Positions 1 to 7,718 of a DNA stretch of 48,189 nt are shown in pieces. Below the pieces are notes generated by a model. The model made no database searches, had not been told where the DNA came from, and saw nothing but the letters and a program-made list of their open reading frames with translations. Every line of letters begins with the position of its first letter. Position 1 is the first letter of the stretch. The stretch comes from Paenarthrobacter nitroguajacolicus (GTDB lineage Bacteria; Actinomycetota; Actinomycetes; Actinomycetales; Micrococcaceae), in contig NZ_VNFK01000027.1 in the NCBI RefSeq assembly GCF_007786235.1, positions 1 through 48,189 of the forward strand, read 5' to 3'. The position numbers were made by a program, and so were the translations under genes.

Positions 1-1
1 C

Positions 2-307
2 ACCCTGAGCAACGGCGCCGGGCTCTGCGAAGCCTGCAACCACACCAAAGAAACCCCCGGCTGGAGAAGCAAAACCATCCCAGCAGACACACCGGGCACC
101 CACACCCTCGAAATCACCACACCCACCGGCCACAGCTACCGGTCAAAAGCACCACCCCTGCCGGGGCACCTACGGTCAGGAGAACCATCAACGGCGACCG
201 CTGGCGCCGCTGGCGGCGTCAAGGCGACACCATCACGAGGCTCGACACCATCACGAGGTTCGACACCGTCCCGAGACGCACGACGACGGCTGCGCCACCG
301 TGCTTAG
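2..307 (+). CDS. HNH endonuclease (DUF222/13E12 type), C-terminal fragment
   Basis: The frame is open from the window edge to TAG at 305-307, so only about 101 C-terminal residues are seen. They begin TLSNGAGLCEACNHTKE, followed by PGW. This is the end of an HNH nuclease fold (Asn, then Cys-x2-Cys, Asn, His) as found in DUF222-associated 13E12-type proteins common in actinobacteria. The tail after it is low-complexity and basic, with a repeated S/T-P-S-R-G unit. Codon use differs from the rest of the window, with many A-ending codons (aaa, gaa, cca, gca). That fits a mobile or repeated gene family, but mobility is inference. The catalytic N-terminal part lies outside the window. Confidence 0.75.
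   Translation, partial: TLSNGAGLCEACNHTKETPGWRSKTIPADTPGTHTLEITTPTGHSYRSKAPPLPGHLRSGEPSTATAGAAGGVKATPSRGSTPSRGSTPSRDARRRLRHRA
226..261 (+). repeat. Two tandem 18-bp units in the HNH gene tail
   Basis: GACACCATCACGAGGCTC at 226-243 is followed at once by the same unit with one change (T for C) at 244-261. A third, decayed copy begins at 262. In frame it encodes a repeated T-P-S-R-G-S peptide. It looks like a slippage-type repeat inside a dispensable C-terminal tail. Confidence 0.85.
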
Positions 308-363
308 GCGCTCAAATACACTCGTCGCGCACGGGTTCCTGCTGACTCACTGCCAAGCTGCAG

Positions 364-1248
364 CTAAGCCGCCATGGGTACCTGCTGGTCCCTGTTCGTC
401 GCCCCCAGCAGCATGCCCGAAGCACACAGCATTGCGGAGGACTCCGCGGAGAGGAGCAGGCCCAACCGGAGTCCGTCGCAGGAGGCGGCATCGCCAATGG
501 CCCAGATCCCAGGAACGGAAGTGGCAAGGTCGCGCCCGACGGCGATGCCGCCATCGGGAGCTGTCAAGAGTCCGGCGCTCTCAGCAAGGTCGTTGCGCGC
601 GGCGCGTTCCTCGGCGATGACCACGAGGTCGCCGTTCATGCTGCTGCCATCCTCGAACAGGATGCCGGTGGCGGGCAGCGAGGAAGCGGGCATCCCGGCG
701 GTGGCAGCGAAAGGAATCACTGCGGCGGGGCGGAGGGTGGTTCGGACGGGGCGTACTCCACGGGCGCGGAGTACGGCTTCTGCCTGGCCGGCCGCGGGTC
801 CGTTGCCCACGAGGATTCCCAGCGGCCGCCGGCCCACCAGCCGGGTGACGTCCTTGACTGCTTCACCGATGTTCGCGGCGTCGTCGATGGTGGAGTAGCT
901 CAGGCTGGATTCAGCGCCGGCTACCGGGGGCAGGACGGGAGCCGAACCCGTTGCGATGACCAACTGATCGTAGGAGAACTCCATGCCGTCAACGGTGGTG
1001 ACGATTTTGGTGTCGGCATCGATGAAGCTGGCTGCCTGGCCGAAGCGGACGGAGACCTGGGGGAGTTCTGCAAGTTCCAGGAGCGCCTCCGGGCAGTCGT
1101 CCCGGTTGCTGAGCACGGTGATGTTTCCATCGAAGGGCCGTTGCCGCGAGCCGGACGTGCCAGCCAGCCGCCGAACCAAAGCCTGAGCCGCGGGACCTGC
1201 GCCTGCGATGACGATGTGGAAGGAAGCTGCGGACGGGGTGGCGGACAT
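364..1248 (-). CDS. Short NirB-like FAD/NAD(P)-dependent oxidoreductase
   Basis: 294 residues. The N-terminal Rossmann motif is VIAGAGPAAQ (residues 13-22). A FAD-contact segment reads YDQLVIATGSAP, a degenerate second nucleotide motif reads LVGNGPAAG, and the C-terminal FAD motif is GIWAIGDAAS. It resembles the first third of NirB (18715-21327), with parallel stretches such as IDADTKIVTT/YDQLVIATGS against IDAESKSVLT/YDHLVVASGS. It lacks the NirB segment around PYDRVALSK and all Fe-S and siroheme domains. The start is ATG at 1248 behind GAAAGGGCCCACC, a leader nearly identical to that of nirB. The likely role is an accessory or degenerate reductase of nitrogen metabolism. Enzymatic activity is uncertain. 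Confidence 0.75.
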   Translation of the reverse strand: MSATPSAASFHIVIAGAGPAAQALVRRLAGTSGSRQRPFDGNITVLSNRDDCPEALLELAELPQVSVRFGQAASFIDADTKIVTTVDGMEFSYDQLVIATGSAPVLPPVAGAESSLSYSTIDDAANIGEAVKDVTRLVGRRPLGILVGNGPAAGQAEAVLRARGVRPVRTTLRPAAVIPFAATAGMPASSLPATGILFEDGSSMNGDLVVIAEERAARNDLAESAGLLTAPDGGIAVGRDLATSVPGIWAIGDAASCDGLRLGLLLSAESSAMLCASGMLLGATNRDQQVPMAA

Positions 1249-1308
1249 GGTGGGCCCTTTCGCTGATGACCTGTTTGGTGCTGTTGATCATTAGCGTAGG
1301 GGGCCGGT

Positions 1309-1335
1309 TTTTCGCGGGTGTTTCCCCGCTGTTGC
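1309..1335 (-). promoter_or_regulatory. Candidate GlnR-like box upstream of the NirB-like gene
   Basis: On the minus strand the half-sites GCAAC (1335-1331), GAAAC (1324-1320) and GAAAA (1313-1309) lie 11 bp apart, 60 nt before the start codon. The spacing and the first two half-sites match the gTnAC-n6-GaAAC pattern established for actinobacterial GlnR. The regulator itself is not in the window. Confidence 0.45.
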
Positions 1336-1420
1336 CATCTTTGGCTGTTTCGTAGCGTGGTGTTTACCCGCCGGTAATAACGTGCGTCACACTGTGGTGG
1401 ACCAACAGCCGGCCGGGGAT

Positions 1421-2764
1421 TCAGTAACGGCGCAGGAGTTCGCGGAACCCGTTTCCAGCGAAGCCCGCCACCGCCGCTGCCCTGTCCACGAAACCGTGGG
1501 CGCCCACCGGCTCAATGGAAGCCAAGAGTCCGGCGGCGTCCGCCAGGCTCATAGTGAGTTCCGCAGACAAATCACCGGCCTTCAGCAGTGCAATCCTTGA
1601 GTCCGCCCAGGCATCCGGACCGGGGTCGTCCCGCAAGGTGCGCGTCACCGTCAGGTCCTGCCACCCGCCGTCGAGCTTGATCCTGGCACGGTACGCGACG
1701 TCGTCACCGTTGGCCTCCACCTGGCCGTTCGCCAGGAACACCCGGCCGAAGCGCGGGTGTTCAAGGTAGCCGGTGACCTGCGGCAGTTCAGGACCGGGTA
1801 CGGAAGGCATCACGACGGCGGCCCGGAACCGCAGGGGTTCACCGTCCACGACGCCGGTCAGGACGTCGGTGAAACGAACTCCGGGAGCGGGCTCTGTCAT
1901 GGCGGTGCAGCCGGAATCCTTGGCGACCCCGGCCGGAGTCATTGATTCCAGATACGCGCGGGCATCGCGGTAGCCCATGCCAATCAGCGTGTCGGCGTCG
2001 ATCCTTCCCAGGTAGAACTCCGGATCCAAAGGAAGCGGATGCTCGGGCCGGACCACGTGCAACACAAACTCACGCCCAGCAGCGGCGGCTGCCTCGAAGT
2101 CCGCCAACAACGCACCCATGGCACTCATCTCGATCATGTGCACGTACTGCTCAAGCGGTCCGTCCCCCCAGTAAGGGGAATTGCCGATGCACCAGATCAG
2201 CCACACTTCATCGGCACCGCGGCGCAGGGCTTCGGCAACGTTGGCGTCGCGTACCCAGACGGCGTCCGTCCAGATCTTTCCGTGGCGGCGCAGTGGCGTG
2301 AGGAAAATAGGCAACGACATACCAGCGGCCATCAACTCAGCGTCGATGCCGGTGGCGTCTATGGCGTGGCACTGCTTGCCGATGAACTCCACCACGTTGA
2401 AGGAGCCTTCGACGGCGTCAGGTTCCGCCGCGTGCGCACGGATGGTGGCGTCGTCAATTCCCAAGGTGGGAAAGACTTTGGCGAGGATGCCGTCGGCATC
2501 GCCCACCGCGGGGAGTGCCCACGGGCCCTTGACGTAGTCGCCAAGGGGCAGGGCCGATCCGAAGTCCTTGACGTTCACGCCTGACCAGCGCGTGCACATC
2601 TCCTCCGGTGATACCCCGGAAAGCAGCATCCCGGCCGTGAGGATGCCGCCAGACGTGCCATCGACGTGGTGAAATTCCAGGCCTTCCTCGGCGAGCGCTT
2701 TCATCACACCGGCCTGCCACGCCACGCGCATTCCACCGCCGGCCAGGACCAGGGACCGTTTCAC
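1421..2764 (-). CDS. Patatin-like phospholipase with extra C-terminal domain
   Basis: 447 residues, GTG start. The patatin catalytic domain spans about residues 1-275, with the oxyanion loop AGGGMR (8-13), the nucleophile elbow GTSGG (Ser38) and the probable dyad Asp167 in IWTDAVW. Residues 290-445 form an added beta-rich domain beginning GVRFTD. It resembles the C-terminal domain of the GMC oxidoreductase at the head of the same operon (both have a VRFT start, GY, FG, GR and a later LRDPG/LRDDPG block). The start overlaps the upstream stop (GTGA at 2761-2764). It probably hydrolyses an acyl ester or lipid in the pathway encoded by this operon. The substrate is unknown. Confidence 0.85.
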   Translation of the reverse strand: MKRSLVLAGGGMRVAWQAGVMKALAEEGLEFHHVDGTSGGILTAGMLLSGVSPEEMCTRWSGVNVKDFGSALPLGDYVKGPWALPAVGDADGILAKVFPTLGIDDATIRAHAAEPDAVEGSFNVVEFIGKQCHAIDATGIDAELMAAGMSLPIFLTPLRRHGKIWTDAVWVRDANVAEALRRGADEVWLIWCIGNSPYWGDGPLEQYVHMIEMSAMGALLADFEAAAAAGREFVLHVVRPEHPLPLDPEFYLGRIDADTLIGMGYRDARAYLESMTPAGVAKDSGCTAMTEPAPGVRFTDVLTGVVDGEPLRFRAAVVMPSVPGPELPQVTGYLEHPRFGRVFLANGQVEANGDDVAYRARIKLDGGWQDLTVTRTLRDDPGPDAWADSRIALLKAGDLSAELTMSLADAAGLLASIEPVGAHGFVDRAAAVAGFAGNGFRELLRRY

Positions 2765-3255
2765 GGCGTGTTTCCTGTGGCCAGCCCGGTGCTGACTGGC
2801 TCCGAGCTGATCCGACGCCAGTAGATGAACAGGAGCACCGCCGTCGCGAGGTCAAAGAAGGCGACCAGCAACGCCAGGGGTGAGAAGACGCCGTTGAGGA
2901 CCCCTATCCCTACTGCCCCGAACGCCCCTGTTTTCTGTACCCCGGACCACAGCACTACTTCGGGGGAGGGCACGGCGTTGAGGAGGGTGTGGAGGAGCAG
3001 TCCGCCTACCACCACCATGAACATGCCCACAGTGCCGAAGAGTTGGCGGGTTTCGGGGGTTGGTTCGGCGCCGAGGAGCTGGAGGATCGGGCCGCCGAAA
3101 GGGACCTGTACGGCACCGGTGAGGACGGTGATGATGGCGATAACGGCGAGGACGGCCCGGAGGGGGTCGGCGAGGGCCCACGCCACGGTTCCGGGAGGGT
3201 GTGTTTTCCGTGAGCGTGCTGGATGACCCGGTTGGGCTGGCTGCTGGGCGGTCAT
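2761..3255 (-). CDS. Small membrane protein of the lipid operon, unknown function
   Basis: 164 residues. A polar Pro/Arg-rich N-terminus (1-30) is followed by about four hydrophobic segments: ADPLRAVLAVIAIITVLTG, LFGTVGMFMVVVGGLLLHTL, a segment around AFGAVGIGVLNGVFSPLA, and FFDLATAVLLFIYW. The ATG at 3255 was chosen because it overlaps the upstream stop as ATGA (3252-3255). A longer open extension to 3357 would run deep into the neighbouring gene. No motif reveals an activity. Its fixed place between a DUF1772-like protein and the patatin suggests a partner subunit or membrane anchor for the pathway. Confidence 0.8.
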   Translation of the reverse strand: MTAQQPAQPGHPARSRKTHPPGTVAWALADPLRAVLAVIAIITVLTGAVQVPFGGPILQLLGAEPTPETRQLFGTVGMFMVVVGGLLLHTLLNAVPSPEVVLWSGVQKTGAFGAVGIGVLNGVFSPLALLVAFFDLATAVLLFIYWRRISSEPVSTGLATGNTP

Positions 3256-3734
3256 GCGAAGGACTCCAAGAGGCGCCCGCGGTCCACCAGTAGCCACACC
3301 ATGGCTGCCCAGGTCAGGGTGGAGACGTAGAAGCGGATGTCGTTGAGCATCATCCATCGCTTCAGCAGGGAACGGAGTTCGGTGTCGTCGGCGAAGTCAC
3401 CGCCACGGATCCGGACGTTGATGGGGATGATGATGCCTTGGCCCACCCAGGTGAGCACGATGATTCCCACCAGGCAGATGATGGCGGGGATGACTCGGAC
3501 GGTGCCCCATTCGGACCACACCAGAATGCCGCCGGAGATAAACATGATGGGCACCACGATGGTGAAGAATTTGGTGGCCGCCCGGGTGGGGATGCCGAAG
3601 TGCATGTCCACGTTGTCGCGCGCCAAGGATTCCCAAGTGGGGTAGAGGAAGAACTTGAGGACCCACATGGTGCCCACGTACATGGTGGCACCGAACAGGA
3701 AATAGAGGGCGTTGATCAGGAGCAGCCAGTTCAT
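3252..3734 (-). CDS. Four-helix membrane protein, DUF1772-like
   Basis: 160 residues with four hydrophobic segments at about 3-25, 55-75, 80-102 and 130-152. The conserved-looking stretch LKRWMMLNDIRFYVSTLTW near the end, together with the length and topology, resembles DUF1772 (anthrone-oxygenase-like) membrane proteins. The family match is by eye only. The ATG at 3734 overlaps the stop of the upstream acetoacetate-decarboxylase-like gene (ATGA 3731-3734). It could be an oxidising or accessory membrane component, but no catalytic residues can be named. Confidence 0.8.
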   Translation of the reverse strand: MNWLLLINALYFLFGATMYVGTMWVLKFFLYPTWESLARDNVDMHFGIPTRAATKFFTIVVPIMFISGGILVWSEWGTVRVIPAIICLVGIIVLTWVGQGIIIPINVRIRGGDFADDTELRSLLKRWMMLNDIRFYVSTLTWAAMVWLLVDRGRLLESFA

Positions 3735-4705
3735 TGGGCACCCCCGGAAGCGTGGCCAGTGGCTGTGGCGGCCCCCGGCACGCGGCTACGGTCCGGTGGG
3801 GCGAGCCATTCCTGCCCCTGCCCCAGACTGACGACGCTGTCCAGCATGTCCCCGCCCCTGAGGGCCCCGGCCTCGGCTTCCGACGGAGCCGTGAGGAACC
3901 AGGCCTCGTAGTGGTCGTCCAGCACGCCGTGCGCCTGTGGCAGCCAGGCAGTGAACACCGGTTTGTCTTCGACCTGCAGTTTCTTCAAAGGTTCGACGCC
4001 GGGTGCGTCACCCAGGATGAGGCGAGCCTTCGCCTGTGCTCCGAGGGCGATGTCCCCGGTGGCTTCGAAGTAAATGTCCGATTTCCAGAGCATGTTCCGG
4101 AAGACGCAGTAGTTGGACGCGGCGAGCTTGAGGGGGAGCGCGAGGGGTTCCGGCCGTTCGATTTCGATGTAGCAGCCCAGCTCACCGTCCTTGTCGTATT
4201 GCGCGGACACTGTGGAGTCCGTAACCACGAAGTCGAGGTTGGCTTGGTGTTTGGGCATGCCCCAGATGCCCTTGCCGCCTTTGACGGAGATTTCCGAACT
4301 GACGGGCAGGTCCACCACGAACTGGCCGAGTTTGAAGGTCTTCTGGAATATCAGCGGCAGGATGGGTGGGGCTGGCCTGCTGCCGTGGGTGATGGCGATG
4401 GCCAGGGAGTATTCGATGTACTTGCCAATGTCCGTGGATTTGTAGTTGACCACCGTGACCACCAGCAGTCCCTTGCCGCCCAAGCTGAACGGCCGCATCT
4501 CGGATCCGGGCAATGCCGCCGCAGCGGCGCGTTTGTTGATGGGGAAAGCGGCCATCAGTACAGGGGAATCGTCGGAATTGACGGGCATTACGTACTTGAT
4601 CCCGTCCGCCAGCGCATGCTGCCCGCGGAGCCGTTCCTGTCTCCGCGGAACCGGCGAGGGGATGAGCTTGAGTAGGGGGGTGACCAGCTCGGTGAGGGTT
4701 TTCAT
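3731..4705 (-). CDS. Acetoacetate decarboxylase (ADC) family protein
   Basis: 324 residues from ATG at 4705, which overlaps the upstream stop (ATGA 4702-4705). The ADC signature is GIWGMPKHQANLDF, with Lys152 in the position of the Schiff-base lysine of acetoacetate decarboxylase. The preceding DIGKYIEYSLAIAI (92-105) matches the family pattern of a Tyr/Glu-rich strand. It probably acts on a beta-keto acid or a related carbonyl compound, following the oxidoreductase and hydrolase of the operon. ADC-fold proteins include hydratases and aldolases, so decarboxylation is not assured. Confidence 0.8.
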   Translation of the reverse strand: MKTLTELVTPLLKLIPSPVPRRQERLRGQHALADGIKYVMPVNSDDSPVLMAAFPINKRAAAAALPGSEMRPFSLGGKGLLVVTVVNYKSTDIGKYIEYSLAIAITHGSRPAPPILPLIFQKTFKLGQFVVDLPVSSEISVKGGKGIWGMPKHQANLDFVVTDSTVSAQYDKDGELGCYIEIERPEPLALPLKLAASNYCVFRNMLWKSDIYFEATGDIALGAQAKARLILGDAPGVEPLKKLQVEDKPVFTAWLPQAHGVLDDHYEAWFLTAPSEAEAGALRGGDMLDSVVSLGQGQEWLAPPDRSRVPGAATATGHASGGAQ

Positions 4706-5775
4706 GAGTGCAGCTCCTGGTCGGTGGCGGTTTTTTGGGTTCCGTTGAGCTCCTGCACAATGACCGGGAAGGTGTCCTGCCACGCGTGGTCGCCAAAGAA
4801 GACGTCCAGGTGGCCGTAACCGGGAATGAGGTGCAGCGAGTCTTTGCCGGGGCGGTGTTGCTGGAAGAACTCGTAGGTTCGTTGCTGGCTTTCGGGAAGG
4901 AAACACCGGTTGTCGAGGCCGGCGATAAAGGCGAACCGGGCATCGGTCTGCGGAGCATCGGCTACAAAGTTGTCCGGTAGTTCCGGATGGTCGCCGGCGG
5001 CCACCATGTGTCCGGCTTTGATGCTGCGGCCCATCTCCTCGAAGAACGTCACCGGCACCTCCGCGAACTCGCCGCTGAGCCATTGGTGAGTGGCGTCGTC
5101 GAGGTTTTCGTGGGACCACAGGGCCGGCCGACCGCTGCCATAGGTGAAACTGACCATTTTGCAGACGGTGTTGTCGCACTCGTGGTGGGTGGCTTTCACC
5201 AGCCCTCGGATGGCACGGGTGAAGTAGCCCTGCGACTTGTAGCCCCACGAGGGCGACAGGTAGGGGGTGAAGGCTTTCACCACGGGTGTCAGGTAGTCGA
5301 TTTTGAGGCGTGAGAACGCGGGCACCACCGGGTGCAGGGACACCGCGTTGGACACGATGGTGTCCACTTGGGGAAGCAGTCCGGCGACGGCGGACATGGT
5401 GAACGACGTGGATCCCTGGCAGTGGATCACGGCTTTCATGGTCTCCGCGTCCGTAGCGTTCAGGACGTGTTCGACGGCGGCGGGATGGTCGTACACGGCG
5501 GCGTCCGCGAGCGTCCAGGACAGGGGATCGAGGTCGATGGAGGCGCGCCAGTTCAGCATCCACACGTCCCACCCGTCCTCCAGGAGGACATCGACGATCG
5601 TGGTCCGGACGGGGGGCCGGAACAGCTCAGCCCTGACGCCGGAGCCATGGACCAGTATCACCGGTCCTTTGGTGGGCTCCAGGGGTGACGTGACGTGGAC
5701 CAGGCTCAGTGGTGTGTTGTCCCGGGCACGGATCGGGATGACCTCGGTCCGGTGCTCGGCACGGGTGATGATCAT
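4702..5775 (-). CDS. Alpha/beta hydrolase with cysteine in the nucleophile elbow
   Basis: 357 residues. The oxyanion region is VILVHGSGVR (39-48). The nucleophile elbow reads AVIHCQGSTS, aligning Cys119 with the Ser of the usual GHSxG. The acid is probably Asp288 in AGLDNRCFLPE, and the histidine is His322 in PGYGHLDVFFG. A Cys at this point is known in PHA synthases and dienelactone hydrolases, so acyl transfer or thioester chemistry is possible as well as hydrolysis. The start and stop both lie in ATGA overlaps with the neighbours. There is no signal peptide. Confidence 0.85.
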   Translation of the reverse strand: MIITRAEHRTEVIPIRARDNTPLSLVHVTSPLEPTKGPVILVHGSGVRAELFRPPVRTTIVDVLLEDGWDVWMLNWRASIDLDPLSWTLADAAVYDHPAAVEHVLNATDAETMKAVIHCQGSTSFTMSAVAGLLPQVDTIVSNAVSLHPVVPAFSRLKIDYLTPVVKAFTPYLSPSWGYKSQGYFTRAIRGLVKATHHECDNTVCKMVSFTYGSGRPALWSHENLDDATHQWLSGEFAEVPVTFFEEMGRSIKAGHMVAAGDHPELPDNFVADAPQTDARFAFIAGLDNRCFLPESQQRTYEFFQQHRPGKDSLHLIPGYGHLDVFFGDHAWQDTFPVIVQELNGTQKTATDQELHS

Positions 5776-7718
5776 GGTGTGGTGCCTTTCCGTGCGATGG
5801 TGATGGGTTCTTCAAGCAGCCGCATGGCGGGCAGGCCGGCTTCCGGAACCAGCCGCGCGCCGTCGTCGTTCTTCGCCAGCCGCCAGTCGCGGCAGACCGT
5901 GTCCACCATCAGCGGGTACACCGTGAGGTCGCCGTCGGAGCCGAGGTGCATGCGGAGGAAGCCCTTGTGGTCCTCGATGGCTTGCCCGGACATTTTCCAC
6001 GACGACACCTCGCCCGTGGGCGTAGCCAGGATGAACAGGGCAAAAGCCTCACTGCCAAGCGCCCACCCGCCCAGATACACCAGCGCAAGCGCCAGGAGCA
6101 GGACCACGACGCCGGGCCAGCCGTCCGGCCAGGGAACCAGAATCACGACGGCGGCACTCACCGCGAGCGCGGACAGTTGGTAGAGCAGGCCGCGCATGAA
6201 CACGACGAGTCCTGCCGTGGCCAGCCCGAGAACCCGGGTGATGATCGCCAGCAGGGCGAGCAGAACGGGCATGGCGAGGAGCAGGGCGCCCAGGAGCAAG
6301 AGGGTATTCCCTGTCCGCACGCTGCGCAGGCTGTCCACGAACGGCTCCCCGCGGAAGGCACTGGAGACCGTCCACAGAGTGAGGGCCGCGATGACGTGCA
6401 CGACGCCGAGCGATACCCCTATCCCAGGGTTGCGCACAGGCAACCAATACTGCGAGAAGGGGTTGGCCAGCTGGGGGCCGAGCAGCCGGGAGTCACTTTG
6501 GCCGGGGAACGTGGTGGGCATGCGGGTGATGTGCCGGGCTGTGTCGGTGGGCTTTTTGTGGTTGCTCGAGGTAGCCCCCGGAGCTGCGGCGTGGGCGGGA
6601 AGGGTGATGTCTTTCGGGAGCCAGTGCGTTTCCGACAGGTAGGCGCCGCCCAGTCCGCAGGTGATCAGCTGGGTGCTGCCCGGACTGGGTGCTGCCTGCG
6701 GTTGCTGGCCTGGCTGGCTTGGCTGCGAGTACCGGGAGTAGTGGTGGAGGTCGCCGGTGAGCCAGAGTCGGACGGTGGCGCCGGTGTCTTCGAACAGCTG
6801 CGTGTGGGGGTCGAAGCGACGGCGGAGGTAGTCCTGCTCGAAGAAGTTGACCTGGCTGAATTCCTTGCTGCCCTTGACCCAGAAGGGAGCGGCGACGCAG
6901 AGGATGATCGCGTCGCCGGGCTGTAGCAGCAAGGTGACGTTCCGGTAGAAGTAGTCCAGTTGTGGCTCGTCGATGTATTGGCCCAGTTGGCTGTCGAGGC
7001 CTACCAGCCACCAGCCGGGCGTGCCTGTCCGGCCGTTCCCCGGCGACTGGCCCGTCAGCCGTACGGCGAAGTAGCTGCGCGTCTGGATGGTCCGCCACCC
7101 CCCGATGCTCCGTTGCCGCGTGAACATCCGGATGAACGAGGTCAGTCCGTCGTACCAGTCGTGGTTGCCGGGGAGGGCCAGCATGATGGGTTGTTCGTCG
7201 GGGCGCAGCGAACGCGCCGGCAACGCCATCCGGTACGGACCCGCCATCCGATCCTCGTACGCAGCCGGAGAGGCTACCGGGTAGACCTCGTCGCCTCCGA
7301 GGACCAGTACCTTGCCACGGGGGAGTCTGTGTCCTTCAACGGTGAGCGACTCCTCAGCCAGCAACGAGGCCATAGTGTAGGTGGCGTCAAAGCCGTCGCC
7401 GAGGTCAGCCGTGAAATCGAGCCACAACTCGGTGGGAGTTACAGGGGCGTGCCCCTCCAGTTCTCCGGGACGTGGAAGACCGCGGCTGCTCACCACCGGT
7501 TGCGCCGGTTGGCCCGGGACAGGCAGCTTGTCCAGACTCAGGGGATCCGAAGGGAAGCTGCCCTCCAGCTCACGCTTGTCACCAAAATCGGCGAACACGG
7601 TGGCTGCCATCACCTTCAACGCCGTCCTGGCCAACGACCTCGGTGAGAGCCAGCGGACCGCCGCCTGGGGAGTGAAACCCAGGACAGCGTGGTGTTCCGC
7701 GAGCTCCCGGGTTTTCAT
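5772..7718 (-). CDS. Membrane-anchored metallophosphoesterase
   Basis: 648 residues. Calcineurin-type phosphoesterase motifs are LGGDEVYP (140-147), PGNHDWYDG (183-191), LVGLDSQ (238-244) and TGDLHHYSRY (321-330). The first Asp box is not canonical: DFTADLGDGFD near 101-111 may supply it. Residues 433-566 hold about four to five transmembrane segments, followed by a soluble tail of some 80 residues. The ATG at 7718 overlaps the stop of the GMC gene (ATGA 7715-7718). A much longer open frame to 8024 is only antisense-like extension within that gene. It probably cleaves a phosphoester of the pathway substrate at the membrane. Confidence 0.85.
   Translation of the reverse strand: MKTRELAEHHAVLGFTPQAAVRWLSPRSLARTALKVMAATVFADFGDKRELEGSFPSDPLSLDKLPVPGQPAQPVVSSRGLPRPGELEGHAPVTPTELWLDFTADLGDGFDATYTMASLLAEESLTVEGHRLPRGKVLVLGGDEVYPVASPAAYEDRMAGPYRMALPARSLRPDEQPIMLALPGNHDWYDGLTSFIRMFTRQRSIGGWRTIQTRSYFAVRLTGQSPGNGRTGTPGWWLVGLDSQLGQYIDEPQLDYFYRNVTLLLQPGDAIILCVAAPFWVKGSKEFSQVNFFEQDYLRRRFDPHTQLFEDTGATVRLWLTGDLHHYSRYSQPSQPGQQPQAAPSPGSTQLITCGLGGAYLSETHWLPKDITLPAHAAAPGATSSNHKKPTDTARHITRMPTTFPGQSDSRLLGPQLANPFSQYWLPVRNPGIGVSLGVVHVIAALTLWTVSSAFRGEPFVDSLRSVRTGNTLLLLGALLLAMPVLLALLAIITRVLGLATAGLVVFMRGLLYQLSALAVSAAVVILVPWPDGWPGVVVLLLALALVYLGGWALGSEAFALFILATPTGEVSSWKMSGQAIEDHKGFLRMHLGSDGDLTVYPLMVDTVCRDWRLAKNDDGARLVPEAGLPAMRLLEEPITIARKGTTP

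Noticed and set aside
226..261. Possible CRISPR repeats
   Set aside because: The 18-bp units are directly adjacent without spacers and lie inside a coding frame.
4706..5572. N-terminal extension giving a 613-residue ADC-like protein
   Set aside because: It runs through the alpha/beta-hydrolase gene in another frame. The ATG at 4705 sits in the same ATGA overlap seen at the other junctions of the operon.
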